From contig OMUU01000132.1 in NCBI GenBank assembly GCA_900314295.1, forward strand, positions 1 to 46,172: a stretch of DNA of 46,172 bases. The letters are read 5' to 3'. The position numbers and the translations under genes are program-made. Of the stretch, positions 9,781 through 18,900 are shown piece after piece. Source of the stretch: an uncultured Lachnospiraceae bacterium. Lineage in GTDB: Bacteria > Bacillota > Clostridia > Lachnospirales > Lachnospiraceae. Every line of letters begins with the position of its first letter. Positions within the stretch are counted from its first letter, which is position 1. The notes under the pieces were generated by a model. The model made no database searches and was not told the DNA's origin. It worked only from the letters and a program-made list of their open reading frames with translations.

Positions 9781-10710
9781 ATGGATCTGAAACAGATGGA
9801 ATATTTTCAGGCAGTTGTAGATGCGGGCAGCATCAGTGAAGCGGCGAGACGGCTTCATGTCGCTCAGCCGCCGATCAGCTATCAGATGAAAATGCTGGAA
9901 AATGAGCTCGGCGTACAGCTCTTCGAAAGAGGCGCCCGCCATATCCGGCTGACCAAGGCAGGCCATACTTTTTATACGCGGGTGGTCCGCATCCTTGAAA
10001 TGGCAGACAATGCGGCAAGAGACACCATCCGGGCCGGCAAGGGGCAGACGCTGTATCTGGGCATGACATCCACAACCGTCTCCATCATGCAGCCTGTACT
10101 GAAGCGTTTTGCCGAGGACCACCCCGATGTCCACTACCAGTTATATGACGGATCCACCTTCGAGCTTCGACACCTGCTGGAGACAGGCGTGATTGAAGGC
10201 GCCGTGCTCCGGACGCCTTTTCCCGTGGATGAGTTCGACTGCCGCCTGATTCGAACCGAAGCCATGCTCGCAGGATTCCCCGCAGAGTGGATCTCCGGAG
10301 AAAGCATACGCTCTGACGGCATGCCCGCGCCCGCGGAATCTTCTGCAGAATCCATCCCCGGGAAAAACGAGATTTCAGGAAGGATCTCTCTTCCGCAACT
10401 TGCCCGCTACCCGCTCTCCGTTTACCGCAGATACTATGACCTGATCCGCGAGCAATTCACTGCACAGCATCTCCAACCGGATTATTTCAGCATCTGCGAC
10501 GACTCCAGAACCTCCCTGCTCTGGTGCAGCAACGGATGCGCCGTATGCCTGTTCCCGGAATCGCTTCGTCCCGCACTCCCGGACGGAATCCGAACCCTCA
10601 CGATTGACTCGGAAGAACTGCGGACCTCGATCCTCTTCGCGGCGGCAAAGAAACGGCAGCACTCCGATCTGATCACGGAATTCACCGGCTATCTCAAATA
10701 CGCGACATAA
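9781..10710 (+). CDS. LysR-family transcriptional regulator
   Basis: 309 residues, the usual LysR length. The N-terminal winged helix-turn-helix (about 1-60) includes the family pattern FQAVVDAGSISEAARRLHVA followed by QPPISYQMKMLENELG. A linker helix and a periplasmic-binding-protein-like effector domain (about 90-300) follow. A short Ser/Ala/Pro-rich stretch near residues 180-200 looks like an inserted loop. Its targets are unknown. LysR proteins often regulate the divergent neighbour, here the CapA-like gene; the folate operon downstream has its own promoter and leader, so it is not obviously part of this unit. Confidence 0.88.
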   Translation: MDLKQMEYFQAVVDAGSISEAARRLHVAQPPISYQMKMLENELGVQLFERGARHIRLTKAGHTFYTRVVRILEMADNAARDTIRAGKGQTLYLGMTSTTVSIMQPVLKRFAEDHPDVHYQLYDGSTFELRHLLETGVIEGAVLRTPFPVDEFDCRLIRTEAMLAGFPAEWISGESIRSDGMPAPAESSAESIPGKNEISGRISLPQLARYPLSVYRRYYDLIREQFTAQHLQPDYFSICDDSRTSLLWCSNGCAVCLFPESLRPALPDGIRTLTIDSEELRTSILFAAAKKRQHSDLITEFTGYLKYAT

Positions 10711-10716
10711 GAAAGA

Positions 10717-10741
10717 AGCTATTACAGAGCTTGCTTTTCGC
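10717..10741 (+). terminator. Weak hairpin after the LysR gene
   Basis: AAGCT...AGCTT stem with a 7-nt loop followed by GCTTTT. Short stem and short T-run, so only tentative. Confidence 0.25.
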
Positions 10742-10815
10742 GGTAAATCTGAAAGGCAGCGCTTTCACAGCGCCTTGTCTGGTTGGCTTAGTGTGAGCAG
10801 TAAGTACCGGAACAA

Positions 10816-10867
10816 CGTGAAAACCGTCATTTACAGGTTATACGTAAAAACAGTCATTTACAGGTTA
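10816..10867. repeat. Tandem repeat upstream of the folE promoter
   Basis: Two 25-bp copies (10816-10840 and 10843-10867; period 27), differing at two positions, end 3 bp before the -35 box. Could be a duplicated regulator site or slippage. Confidence 0.75.
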
Positions 10868-10870
10868 CCG

Positions 10871-10899
10871 TTGATTTTACCCCCGGTCTGTACTAATAT
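10871..10899 (+). promoter_or_regulatory. Strong predicted sigma-A promoter of the folate operon
   Basis: TTGATT (10871-10876), 17-bp spacer, TAATAT (10894-10899). Predicted transcription start about 10906, leaving a leader of about 300 nt before folE. Confidence 0.65.
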
Positions 10900-10903
10900 A
10901 GTT

Positions 10904-11113
10904 CCATAGGCAAAGCAGGATTGAGATGCGTAGTGTTTCCGCTGCACGGGAGATGAGCGGGAAACGAATTGCCGGCCTGATACAGTACATGGCATGATAT
11001 ATCACACGGTTTGTCTTATGGCCGTTTACTGTAACTGCATGGCTGCGATATTTCAGTCCATCCCGTTGCTGGACTTTTTACGGGACCTGATACCTAGCGG
11101 TCCTGTTTTTTTT
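10904..11113 (+). promoter_or_regulatory. Structured folE leader, candidate riboswitch/attenuator
   Basis: From the predicted start, an 11-bp closing stem with one bulge (10904-10914 with 11010-11021) encloses a hairpin GTTTCCGCT/AGCGGGAAAC (10935-10943 with 10956-10965), whose loop contains CGGGAGATG, plus about 45 nt of further sequence. It is followed by a terminator at 11081-11113. A competing pairing CCCGT (11062-11066) with ACGGG (11080-11084) would break the terminator stem. This is the layout of transcriptional attenuation. Ligand unassigned: the sequence does not match the conserved blocks of tetrahydrofolate, ZTP, Moco, TPP or cobalamin riboswitches as I remember them. Confidence 0.55.
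11081..11113 (+). terminator. Intrinsic terminator inside the folE leader
   Basis: Stem CGGGACC (11081-11087) with GGTCCTG (11099-11105), loop of 11 nt, then eight T. It lies 90 bp before the folE start, so it must be bypassed for the operon to be expressed. Confidence 0.7.
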
Positions 11114-11202
11114 GCCTTTTTTATCTCCTGTACATGCGTCACGCCGGCTGTTCCTGTACCATGGACAGCCCGCAGTTCACTAATTGGAGGTTTTATCAGA
11201 TT

Positions 11203-11760
11203 ATGATTGACAAGGTGAAGGTGGAACAGGCCGTTCGTCTGTTTCTTGAGGGAATCGGTGAGGATCCTGACCGAGAAGGCCTGCTTGGCACGCCCGACCG
11301 AATCGCAAGGATGTGCGAGGAAATTTTCGCGGGAACGGATGAAGCGGCCCAAAAAGCTCTGTCGGTGACTTTCTCAAGTCCTGCGGACAACCTCGTTCTG
11401 GAGAAAGACATTCAGTTCTACTCCGTATGCGAACATCATCTGCTCCCCTTCTTCGGCAATGTTCACATCGCCTACCTTCCGAACGGAAAGGTAGCCGGCC
11501 TGAGCAAACTGGCGCGCACCGTTGAGGCTTATGCCCGCCGCGCCCAGATTCAGGAAAAACTGACCGATCAGATTGCAACGGCAGTAATGGAGAATCTCGA
11601 TGCCCGGGGCGTCATGGTTGTGATCGAGGCGGAACATCTGTGCATGTCCATGCGCGGCATCAAAAAGCCCGGCACCCGCACCATGACCTACGTCTGCAAG
11701 GGAACATTTGAAAACGATCCTGCTCTCGTAGACCGTGTGCTCGCGATGATCCGCACCTGA
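11203..11760 (+). CDS. folE: GTP cyclohydrolase I
   Basis: 185 residues, normal for FolE1. It converts GTP to 7,8-dihydroneopterin triphosphate, the first step of tetrahydrofolate synthesis. Zinc ligands Cys76 and His79 ([11 protein letters not shown]) and Cys147 (HLCMSMRG) are present, as is the GLSKLAR motif. ATG 11203 is preferred over upstream starts because GGAGG lies 12 bp before it and the family N-terminus begins there. It is the first gene of folE-HD-folP-folBK-folC, probably controlled by the leader with the terminator at 11081-11113. No DHFR (folA) or pab genes are in the window. Confidence 0.96.
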   Translation: MIDKVKVEQAVRLFLEGIGEDPDREGLLGTPDRIARMCEEIFAGTDEAAQKALSVTFSSPADNLVLEKDIQFYSVCEHHLLPFFGNVHIAYLPNGKVAGLSKLARTVEAYARRAQIQEKLTDQIATAVMENLDARGVMVVIEAEHLCMSMRGIKKPGTRTMTYVCKGTFENDPALVDRVLAMIRT

Positions 11761-11782
11761 GAAGAATTCCAAGGAGGCAGAA

Positions 11783-12397
11783 ATGTCCCGGCACCCCAGT
11801 GACAACAACCCAGGCCCGGAGCAGGAAGACAGCAGCGCCTTCGCCGCAAACGCGAATCCGCCGGACCGTATCCGCCGCATTATGGATGACCCGCGGTTCC
11901 GCCGCGAATTAAGAAAAACAGAACAACTCGAGAAGGACCGCGTTTTCTGCCGACACGACTGGCAGCACCTTCTCGATACCGCAAGAATCATGCAGATCCT
12001 TTGCCTCCGGGAGAGCCTTCCCGTGGAGACGGATCTGATCTATGCAGCCGCTCTTCTTCATGATATCGGAAGGGCACGCCAATATGAGGTCGGCACTCCT
12101 CATGACATCGCCGGCGTACAGCTCGCCGGTCCGATTCTTGCCGACTGCGGCTATACCACGGCCGAAACCGACCTGATCCTGAATGCTATCGGCAGTCACA
12201 GATTACACGCAGCCTTGACTGTCGGAAGCGATCCGGCCGCTGCTTCGGATAAGGCAGAATATTCCGAAGCCTTCAAAAACCGATTTGCACAGATTATGTA
12301 CGCTGCAGATAAAAAATCCCGTCCGTGCTATTTATGTAACGCCCGAAAGGACTGCAACTGGCCGGAGGAACGCAAAAACCGGACACCGGAGATATGA
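11783..12397 (+). CDS. HD-domain hydrolase of the folate operon
   Basis: 204 residues. An HD metal-dependent phosphohydrolase domain (about 50-170): CRHDWQHLLDTARIM, then AALLHDIGRARQYE, then GTPHDIAG and AIGSHRLH supply the His/Asp ligands. The C-terminus has a CYLCNARKDCNW cysteine cluster. AAGGAGG lies just upstream of ATG 11783. It sits between folE and folP, exactly where the pathway needs dihydroneopterin triphosphate dephosphorylation, and no Nudix-type enzyme is present. A role in that step is an inference from position and chemistry only; a nucleotide housekeeping role is equally possible. The N-terminal 45 residues are low complexity. Confidence 0.85.
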   Translation: MSRHPSDNNPGPEQEDSSAFAANANPPDRIRRIMDDPRFRRELRKTEQLEKDRVFCRHDWQHLLDTARIMQILCLRESLPVETDLIYAAALLHDIGRARQYEVGTPHDIAGVQLAGPILADCGYTTAETDLILNAIGSHRLHAALTVGSDPAAASDKAEYSEAFKNRFAQIMYAADKKSRPCYLCNARKDCNWPEERKNRTPEI

Positions 12398-12480
12398 CGG
12401 TTCCCGCCGCCCGCTCCCCTGCCCGGTTTTGTCGGCTCCGAACGGCACACGAATGTCTAAGAAAGAAGAGGTACAAATCG

Positions 12481-13377
12481 ATGAGCGAACCAGAAACAAA
12501 AGCAAACGAAATCAATCAGAACCCGGCATCCTCCCAGGCAGTCTCCCCGGAAGGCAGCACACATATCATGAAGATCGGCAGCCGCACCTTTGAGCCCGAC
12601 AAGCACTGCTACATCATGGGTATCCTGAATGTCACACCGGATTCCTTCTCCGACGGCGGCAAATGGAACCACCTGGACACCGCCATGAAGCACACAGAAC
12701 AAATGATTGCAGAAGGCGCCGACATCATCGACGTCGGAGGAGAATCTACCCGCCCCGGCTATACAAAGCTTCCGGACCAGGAAGAGATCGACCGCGTCGT
12801 TCCAGTCATCGAGGCCATCCACAGCCGCTTCGATATTCCGATCTCCCTCGACACCTACAAGAGTGCTGTTGCAAAGGCAGGTCTTGCGGAGGGCGTCGAT
12901 CTGATCAACGATATCTGGGGATGCAAGTATGACCCGGACATGGCTTCCGTCATCGCCTCCTCCGGCGCGGCATGCTGCCTGATGCACAACCGCGACAATA
13001 CCGATTACACCGATTACCTGCAGAACGTTCTGGATGATCTCAAAGAATCTGTGGCAATCGCCAAAAGAGTCGGCGTGACCGATGACCGCATCATCCTGGA
13101 TCCAGGCATCGGCTTTGCGAAATCCTACGAGCAGAACCTGAAGCTGATGAACCACCTGGAGCTTCTAAAGGATCTCGGCTACCCGTATCTTCTCGGCACG
13201 TCCCGGAAATCCATGATCGGCCTGACCCTGGATCTGCCCGCATCCGAGCGAGTGGAAGGCACCATCGCCACCAGCGTCATCGGCGTCATGAAAGGCGCCG
13301 GATTTGTCCGCGTCCATGACATCAAAGAGAACGCCCGCGCCATCCGCATGACAGAAAAAATTCTGCAGGCCATATAA
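12481..13377 (+). CDS. folP: Dihydropteroate synthase
   Basis: 298 residues. Joins 6-hydroxymethyl-dihydropterin pyrophosphate with p-aminobenzoate; the target of sulfonamides. Motifs: GILNVTPDSFSDGG (pterin and loop 1), DIIDVGGESTRPG, NDIWG, LDPGIGF and LGTSRKSMIG. ATG 12481 has GAAGAGG upstream; MKIGSRTFEPDK at 12568 is the family core start, so the first 29 residues are a short extension. The frame is open upstream to 12394, but that stretch lacks an RBS and overlaps the end of the HD gene. Confidence 0.96.
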   Translation: MSEPETKANEINQNPASSQAVSPEGSTHIMKIGSRTFEPDKHCYIMGILNVTPDSFSDGGKWNHLDTAMKHTEQMIAEGADIIDVGGESTRPGYTKLPDQEEIDRVVPVIEAIHSRFDIPISLDTYKSAVAKAGLAEGVDLINDIWGCKYDPDMASVIASSGAACCLMHNRDNTDYTDYLQNVLDDLKESVAIAKRVGVTDDRIILDPGIGFAKSYEQNLKLMNHLELLKDLGYPYLLGTSRKSMIGLTLDLPASERVEGTIATSVIGVMKGAGFVRVHDIKENARAIRMTEKILQAI

Positions 13378-13384
13378 CCTCCGC

Positions 13385-13485
13385 GCTATTCTGCGGACCA
13401 TATTGCAGATTACAAAATCGCCATGCCATTCCGCAGACCATATTGCAGATTACAAAATCTCCATGCTATTCTGCCGACCATATTT
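13385..13485. repeat. 40-bp tandem repeat between folP and folBK
   Basis: 2.5 copies (13385-13424, 13425-13464, 13465-13485), nearly identical, starting 8 bp after the folP stop. No open frame and no terminator; it simply widens an intra-operon gap. Confidence 0.85.
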
Positions 13486-13504
13486 AAAAAAGGAAAAATA
13501 ACCC

Positions 13505-14344
13505 ATGCATGCATCCAACCATGACGAAATCCGAATCGACAATCTGACCGTATTTGCAAAGCACGGCGTCTATGAAGAAGAAGCCGTGCTCGGACAGAAA
13601 TTTACCATTTCCACCGTGCTCTATACCGACATCCGGAAGCCCGGACTTACCGACAGCCTGGAAAACACGATCAACTACGGAGAAGTCTGCCACGAAATCA
13701 CGGCCTTTCTGACAGGCCACCGCTTTCAGCTGATCGAAGCCTGCGCGGAGCAGCTTGCAGAACACCTCCTTATAAAATATGAAGGCCTTCTGCAATCCAT
13801 CACGCTTGAAATCCACAAGCCCTGGGCCCCCATCGGTCTTCCGCTCGATCAGGTCTCCGTCCGGATTCACCGCGGCTGGCACACCGCCTTTCTCGCGCTC
13901 GGCTCCAACATGGGCGACCGGCGGGCGATGCTCGACCTTGCCGTTGACGGCATAAAAAAAGAAAAAAGGAACCGTCTCCAGAAGGTTTCCTCCTTCATAG
14001 AGACCGCTCCCTACGGCTACACCGATCAGGACCCTTTTCTCAACGGTGCCTGCATGATCCGCACCCTTCTCACCCCCGGGGAGCTGCTCGACCTCTGTGC
14101 CTCCCTCGAACAGGCGGCGCAGAGAGTCCGCAAAGTCCACTGGGGCCCCCGCACCTTAGATGTGGACATTCTCTTCTACGATCAGGAAATCATCGGAACC
14201 GAGCGGCTCAACATACCGCACCCAGATATGGCAAACCGGGACTTTGTCCTCCGGCCCATGGCAGAAATAGCGCCGTGGTGGAGCCATCCGGTCACACACC
14301 TGACCATGGCGCAGATGCTCCGGAACCTGGAAAATGCAGATTGA
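13505..14344 (+). CDS. folBK: Bifunctional dihydroneopterin aldolase / HPPK
   Basis: 279 residues, a FolB-FolK fusion. FolB (about 1-118): FAKHGVYEEEAVLGQKF with the catalytic Glu-Glu region, INYGEVCHEI and the HKPWAPIGLPLDQVSV region. FolK (about 120-279): LGSNMGDR, FLNGACMIRT, GPRTLDVDILFY and HPDMANRDFVL, the pyrophosphokinase signature. The two halves catalyse successive steps, cleaving dihydroneopterin to hydroxymethyl-dihydropterin and then pyrophosphorylating it for FolP. Such fusions are known in Firmicutes. AAAAGGA lies about 11 bp before ATG 13505. Confidence 0.95.
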   Translation: MHASNHDEIRIDNLTVFAKHGVYEEEAVLGQKFTISTVLYTDIRKPGLTDSLENTINYGEVCHEITAFLTGHRFQLIEACAEQLAEHLLIKYEGLLQSITLEIHKPWAPIGLPLDQVSVRIHRGWHTAFLALGSNMGDRRAMLDLAVDGIKKEKRNRLQKVSSFIETAPYGYTDQDPFLNGACMIRTLLTPGELLDLCASLEQAAQRVRKVHWGPRTLDVDILFYDQEIIGTERLNIPHPDMANRDFVLRPMAEIAPWWSHPVTHLTMAQMLRNLENAD

Positions 14345-14382
14345 ATTTACAAACCGATGATGATAGAAAAAGAGGAGACATA

Positions 14383-15810
14383 ATGAACTTCAGAGAATCT
14401 ATGGAATATCTCGACAGCGTCCCGAAATTTTCCCCAAAAGATGTGGTAAGCGGCGCCGTCGCCTATGAACTTGGCGCGATGCGGACGCTGATGGAATCGC
14501 TGGGAAATCCGGAAAAGCAGCTTCACTTCGTCCATATCGCCGGGACAAACGGAAAAGGCTCCGCCTCCGCCTTCCTCTCACAGATTCTCATCGAGAGCGG
14601 CCTTAAAACCGGAAGCTTTAACTCTCCCGCCATCGAGCATTTCACCGAACAGTTCCGCATCAACGGTCAGGATATCACGGAGGAGGCCTTCGCCGGGATC
14701 CTCACCCGCGTCGCGTCACAGATTCAGCAAAATCTCAAAGAAGGAAAACCGCAGCCCACCCAGTTCGAGATTCTGGTAGCGGTGATGTTCCTCTATTTCC
14801 GCGAACAGAACTGCGACATCGTCGTCCTCGAGACCGGGATGGGCGGACTGCTCGACGCCACAAATGTCATACCCTCCCCCGAGGCCGCGGTCATCATGAC
14901 CATCAGCATGGACCACACCGAGATTCTCGGCCGCACACTCCAGGAAATCGCCTTCCAGAAGGCCGGCATCATCAAGGAAGGGACCGACGTACTCCTCTAT
15001 CCCCAGAAGCCCGAGGCCGACCAGGTATTTGAGGAGGTCTGCCGGGAAAAAAATGCCCGTCTTCACCGTGTCAATGTCTGCCGCGAAGCACGGGAATATT
15101 CCCTTAAGGGGCAGATCTTTGATCTCACGCTCGAATCGGATCCGCAAACCTCATTATCTGAGATGCCTCTTCCCGAATCTTCCGGATCCGGAACATCTGT
15201 ACCAGAAATCTCTACAGATGACATCTCTGCATTGGGAACAACGATCCGGGATCTCTTCATCCCGCTTCTCGGTTCTTACCAGTGCGCAAACGCTTCCATG
15301 GCAGTCGCAGCAGCCGATGTTCTCCGCCGGAAGGGCTGGCCGATCACGGAAGATTCCATCCGCAGAGGCCTGAAGCATACCGTCTGGCACGGAAGATTTG
15401 AGCTCATGCACCAGAATCCCGCCATCATCGTGGACGGCGGACATAATCCGGAAGGAGCCGCCATGCTCCGGGACAGCCTCACCCGCTACTTTCCGGATCA
15501 GAAAATCATCTTCCTGATGGGAATCCTGGCCGACAAGGACTACCATAAAGTCATCGCCACTGTCGGCCCCCTCGCCAAACGTTTTTACACCGTACCCGTC
15601 CCGAACCCGAGAGCCCTTGACCCCGAACAGCTCGCCCGCGAACTGAAGGGCGCCGGATATCTGGCGGAAGCGAGGTCTTCCATCGAAGAAGCCACAGACG
15701 AAGCCCTCAAAAACAGCACCGAAAAGGATGTCATCTGCTCCTTCGGGTCCCTGTACTACGTAGGAAGAATCCGGGAGCATCTGAATACCGAATTCACAAC
15801 AACGATATAA
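14383..15810 (+). CDS. folC: Folylpolyglutamate synthase / dihydrofolate synthase
   Basis: 475 residues, slightly longer than usual (about 430). It adds L-glutamate to dihydropteroate and/or tetrahydrofolates with ATP. P-loop HIAGTNGKGSASAF, metal/ATP motif VLETGMGGLLDATN, SMDHTEILG and C-terminal DGGHNPEGA are present. ATG 14383 has AGAGGAGA 7 bp upstream. A Ser/Pro/Thr-rich insertion at about 255-285 lies between strands of the first domain and accounts for the extra length. It is the last gene of the operon, followed by a strong terminator. Whether it has both activities cannot be told from sequence. Confidence 0.95.
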   Translation: MNFRESMEYLDSVPKFSPKDVVSGAVAYELGAMRTLMESLGNPEKQLHFVHIAGTNGKGSASAFLSQILIESGLKTGSFNSPAIEHFTEQFRINGQDITEEAFAGILTRVASQIQQNLKEGKPQPTQFEILVAVMFLYFREQNCDIVVLETGMGGLLDATNVIPSPEAAVIMTISMDHTEILGRTLQEIAFQKAGIIKEGTDVLLYPQKPEADQVFEEVCREKNARLHRVNVCREAREYSLKGQIFDLTLESDPQTSLSEMPLPESSGSGTSVPEISTDDISALGTTIRDLFIPLLGSYQCANASMAVAAADVLRRKGWPITEDSIRRGLKHTVWHGRFELMHQNPAIIVDGGHNPEGAAMLRDSLTRYFPDQKIIFLMGILADKDYHKVIATVGPLAKRFYTVPVPNPRALDPEQLARELKGAGYLAEARSSIEEATDEALKNSTEKDVICSFGSLYYVGRIREHLNTEFTTTI

Positions 15811-15855
15811 AAATAGCAATTTTGATAAAGCCGGTCAATTCTGTAACAGTGACCA

Positions 15856-15882
15856 AAAAGAGCCCGGAAACCGGGCTCTTTT
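15856..15882. terminator. Bidirectional intrinsic terminator
   Basis: AAAAGAGCCCGG / CCGGGCTCTTTT with an AAA loop: a 12-bp perfect stem with an A-run on one side and a T-run on the other. It serves folC (+) and the pilin operon that ends at 15905 (-). Confidence 0.9.
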
Positions 15883-15904
15883 CTGCTGCATCTTATTGAT
15901 CACA

Positions 15905-18900
15905 TCATGGACTGCTGGATGACACAATACTCTCATCCGAGCGATCCTCATCCACTTTCTTCGAAGAACTCTCGTCTACAGAGCCCGCCGAATCCGATGA
16001 GGAATCGGATACGTTCTGACTATCTTCACTCGTTTCACCACCGCTTGTACTGTCCGTGCTTCCAGCGGTACTTTCCGCCGCATTCGAATTCGCTGTCTGT
16101 CCGCTTTTATTCCCAGATCCTGCTTTCGCCGCAGCATTACCCGTGATCACGTCCGAATCGTCACCCTCAGCGTCCTTCACAATGATGGTAACAGAGGCGC
16201 TCACCACTTTCTCAGGTCCTATAGCTGTGATGACATACGTTCCGGCAGAACTGCTCGAAAATGTACGTACATTTCCCTCCCCTGCCAAGGAAATGTTATT
16301 ACCATAACCGTCTTTTACCGTCCAGTCAGCATCATTGACAGACTGGTTTTGAGCGTTCTTCAGACTGATTTGAATCTGACTGTTCGTTAAAACCGTAACA
16401 GCGTTATTCTCATCCGGCGTAACCACGTTATTATTAACCGTGACGCTCAAGCTGTATGACGGAAGGTAAGTGATCCGGCCATGGCCATTTCCATTATCAG
16501 AAGATTCAAACGTTGGAATATCGCTATTTCCCCCAACGAGAGTCTTTCCCTGCACAGTTGTTCCATCTGTAATCGAGGAAGTGCTCTCAGATGTCTTGAA
16601 ATAACCAGAACCCCCGCCAGCGGAAGGAGCAACTAGTTGTAAGCTATCGACATAGCTGCTTCCACCGCCATACCAGCCGCCTCCCCCTCCGGCACCGAGA
16701 TCGTATCCAGCACTGCCAGTTCCTGCAATTGGAGAACCTCCCTGGCCGAAATTGCCCGATTTTAAACTAACATCAGGTACATTTTTGCCGTTTTTCACTG
16801 TTCCGCCTTCTGTTTCACTTCCTCCGGTTCCATATGTGTCCCAATTATATTGTGCAGTATATGATACACCATTGCCTTCTACTCCACTGTTACCGCCGCC
16901 ATTTCCACCTGCATTTCGCGACATATCAGCATCAAAAATTTTAGATCTCAATGCGTTCACATATAATCCCGCGCCTCCTCCGCCACCTGCTACGAGTAAT
17001 GCAGATCCATCTTTGGACTCCATTGTCAAAGTTTCCGGGATATCTTTCAAAGTGTTAGCATGCAGAGACATATGCGATGCTCCGCCACCGGAAGCAAACA
17101 ACAAGAAAGCAGCAAAGCTACGTCCAGACTTTTTGGAACAACTGAATGCGTCTCCGCCACCATTCCAGCCACCTTTTATAAGCTGTGACTTTTCAGTTTT
17201 TGACTCATTATTACCAAACTTAAGTTGACTATATGTTGCATCCTGACCACGGCCTCCTACATATACATCAATCTTCTGGCCTTCTGTCAGATAAACGTAA
17301 TTTACCGTATATCCTCCTTCTCCTCCTTGAGCATATTTTGTGGCATCATACGTTGCATTTCCTCCATCAGCACCCCAGACTTCCAGCTTGTACCATCCAT
17401 CCGCCTGCGCTGTATATGTCTGCACTCCATTTGAAAAATAGTTAAAATCCTTTTCATTATTAATTTTCCACTGTGCAGTAAGCATTACGGTACCCGATGT
17501 TGCCAAGCCGGATACTTTGTCTCCTGCCTTATACATTTTACCGGATTGATCCTGCCATCCCACAAAAGTCCAGTTACTACCAGCAGATGCTTCACAATCA
17601 GGTAGAGTAACGTCTATAACATAATCAATATCATCAATACTGGATATTACTTTACCATCAATTCTAGGTGTTCCACCATTTCCATCAAACTGAATGGAAT
17701 AGATCGCCTTGTTCCAGCTCCAGTCACCGTACGCAATCATTCCATCTGGCATTGGGAATGGATAAACCTTTTCATCTTTGCTTGTGTATTGATAATATGG
17801 CTTTGTCGTATTGCTCTCTGCCGGTGATCCATACCCTGAAATTTCTTTCAATTTCTCATATGTATAGTTTTTGATTTTATCAGATGCATTTGGAGACTGG
17901 CTTTCAATTTCTCTCAAGCTGTTCTTATCACAATCAATACTCGAAAGGTAAGCACAATTATCTATCTGATTTGAATATTCTGGTGCTTGGTAGGACTTCA
18001 TAAAGAAATAATAATTTAATACCGTACTTTTCCAGATAGCAGAATAATCATTTCTAATGCCCTCTGTCCAACTGCTATTTTTATATTGATAGAGAAAACC
18101 TGCCCCCTCTTCTGCTTGAAGTAACATTCCAACACTATGACACAGCTTTACTTTTCCTCCTGAACAGGAATACCCAAAACCAGCTACAGTACCTGACGCA
18201 GTTACCAGCGCGTTAGCATAACTGGATTCAATATTTCCAGAGTTATTCAAGAAAAATCCTGCTGCGACATTCCCGCCAAACACCTTTCCGGAATAACTAC
18301 ACGACGTAATATCTTTTTGATTATCTTTTACGAATCCAGCTATATCTCCATTTTCCGTATTTGGCTCATCGTCTGAGGTCGTGTCTTTAGTATAATTCAA
18401 TCCGCAAACCAGCAAGCTATAACCTTTTGAATCTGAATCTGAATCATCTACTTTAGGAGAAATGGGTTTAAAGTATTGCTGATCTTCTTGATATTGTTTT
18501 TGATATTCAGTGGGATATAATAGATTATCTGAATACAGCTGGCAATTTTTAATGATTTTTGAGTTTGTATTTGCAAATCCATTCTCACCTATTTGAGCAT
18601 TTACTATGTCACTATTGAAGATTGATCCACTATTGTTATCAACAAAACCATTGGAACCTATCGTAACAAATTTCAGGTCGATTCCTCGGATTGTATTATT
18701 ATTTTCGTTCCCAATCGTGCCACTATTTGTTCCAACTGCTCCATTCTCTTCTATTTGAGCATTTGTGACGCCACTATTTGATATAGTACCGGTGTTTTCA
18801 TTTACATTTACAAAACCATTTTTGCCTATTGTAACTGATTCCAGATGTAGCCCTTTACTATCATCTCCATTTTTACCACCAATTGTTCCTCTATTTGTTT

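Noticed and set aside
10904-11021. Tetrahydrofolate riboswitch
   Set aside because: The folate context and a loop with GGGAGATG are suggestive, but the conserved blocks I recall (GUUAAGUG, GGUGAA, GCAUCCGC) are absent.
15905-16200. LPXTG sorting signal at the end of the giant protein
   Set aside because: The C-terminus is Ser/Asp-rich and ends without LPXTG, hydrophobic segment or basic tail.
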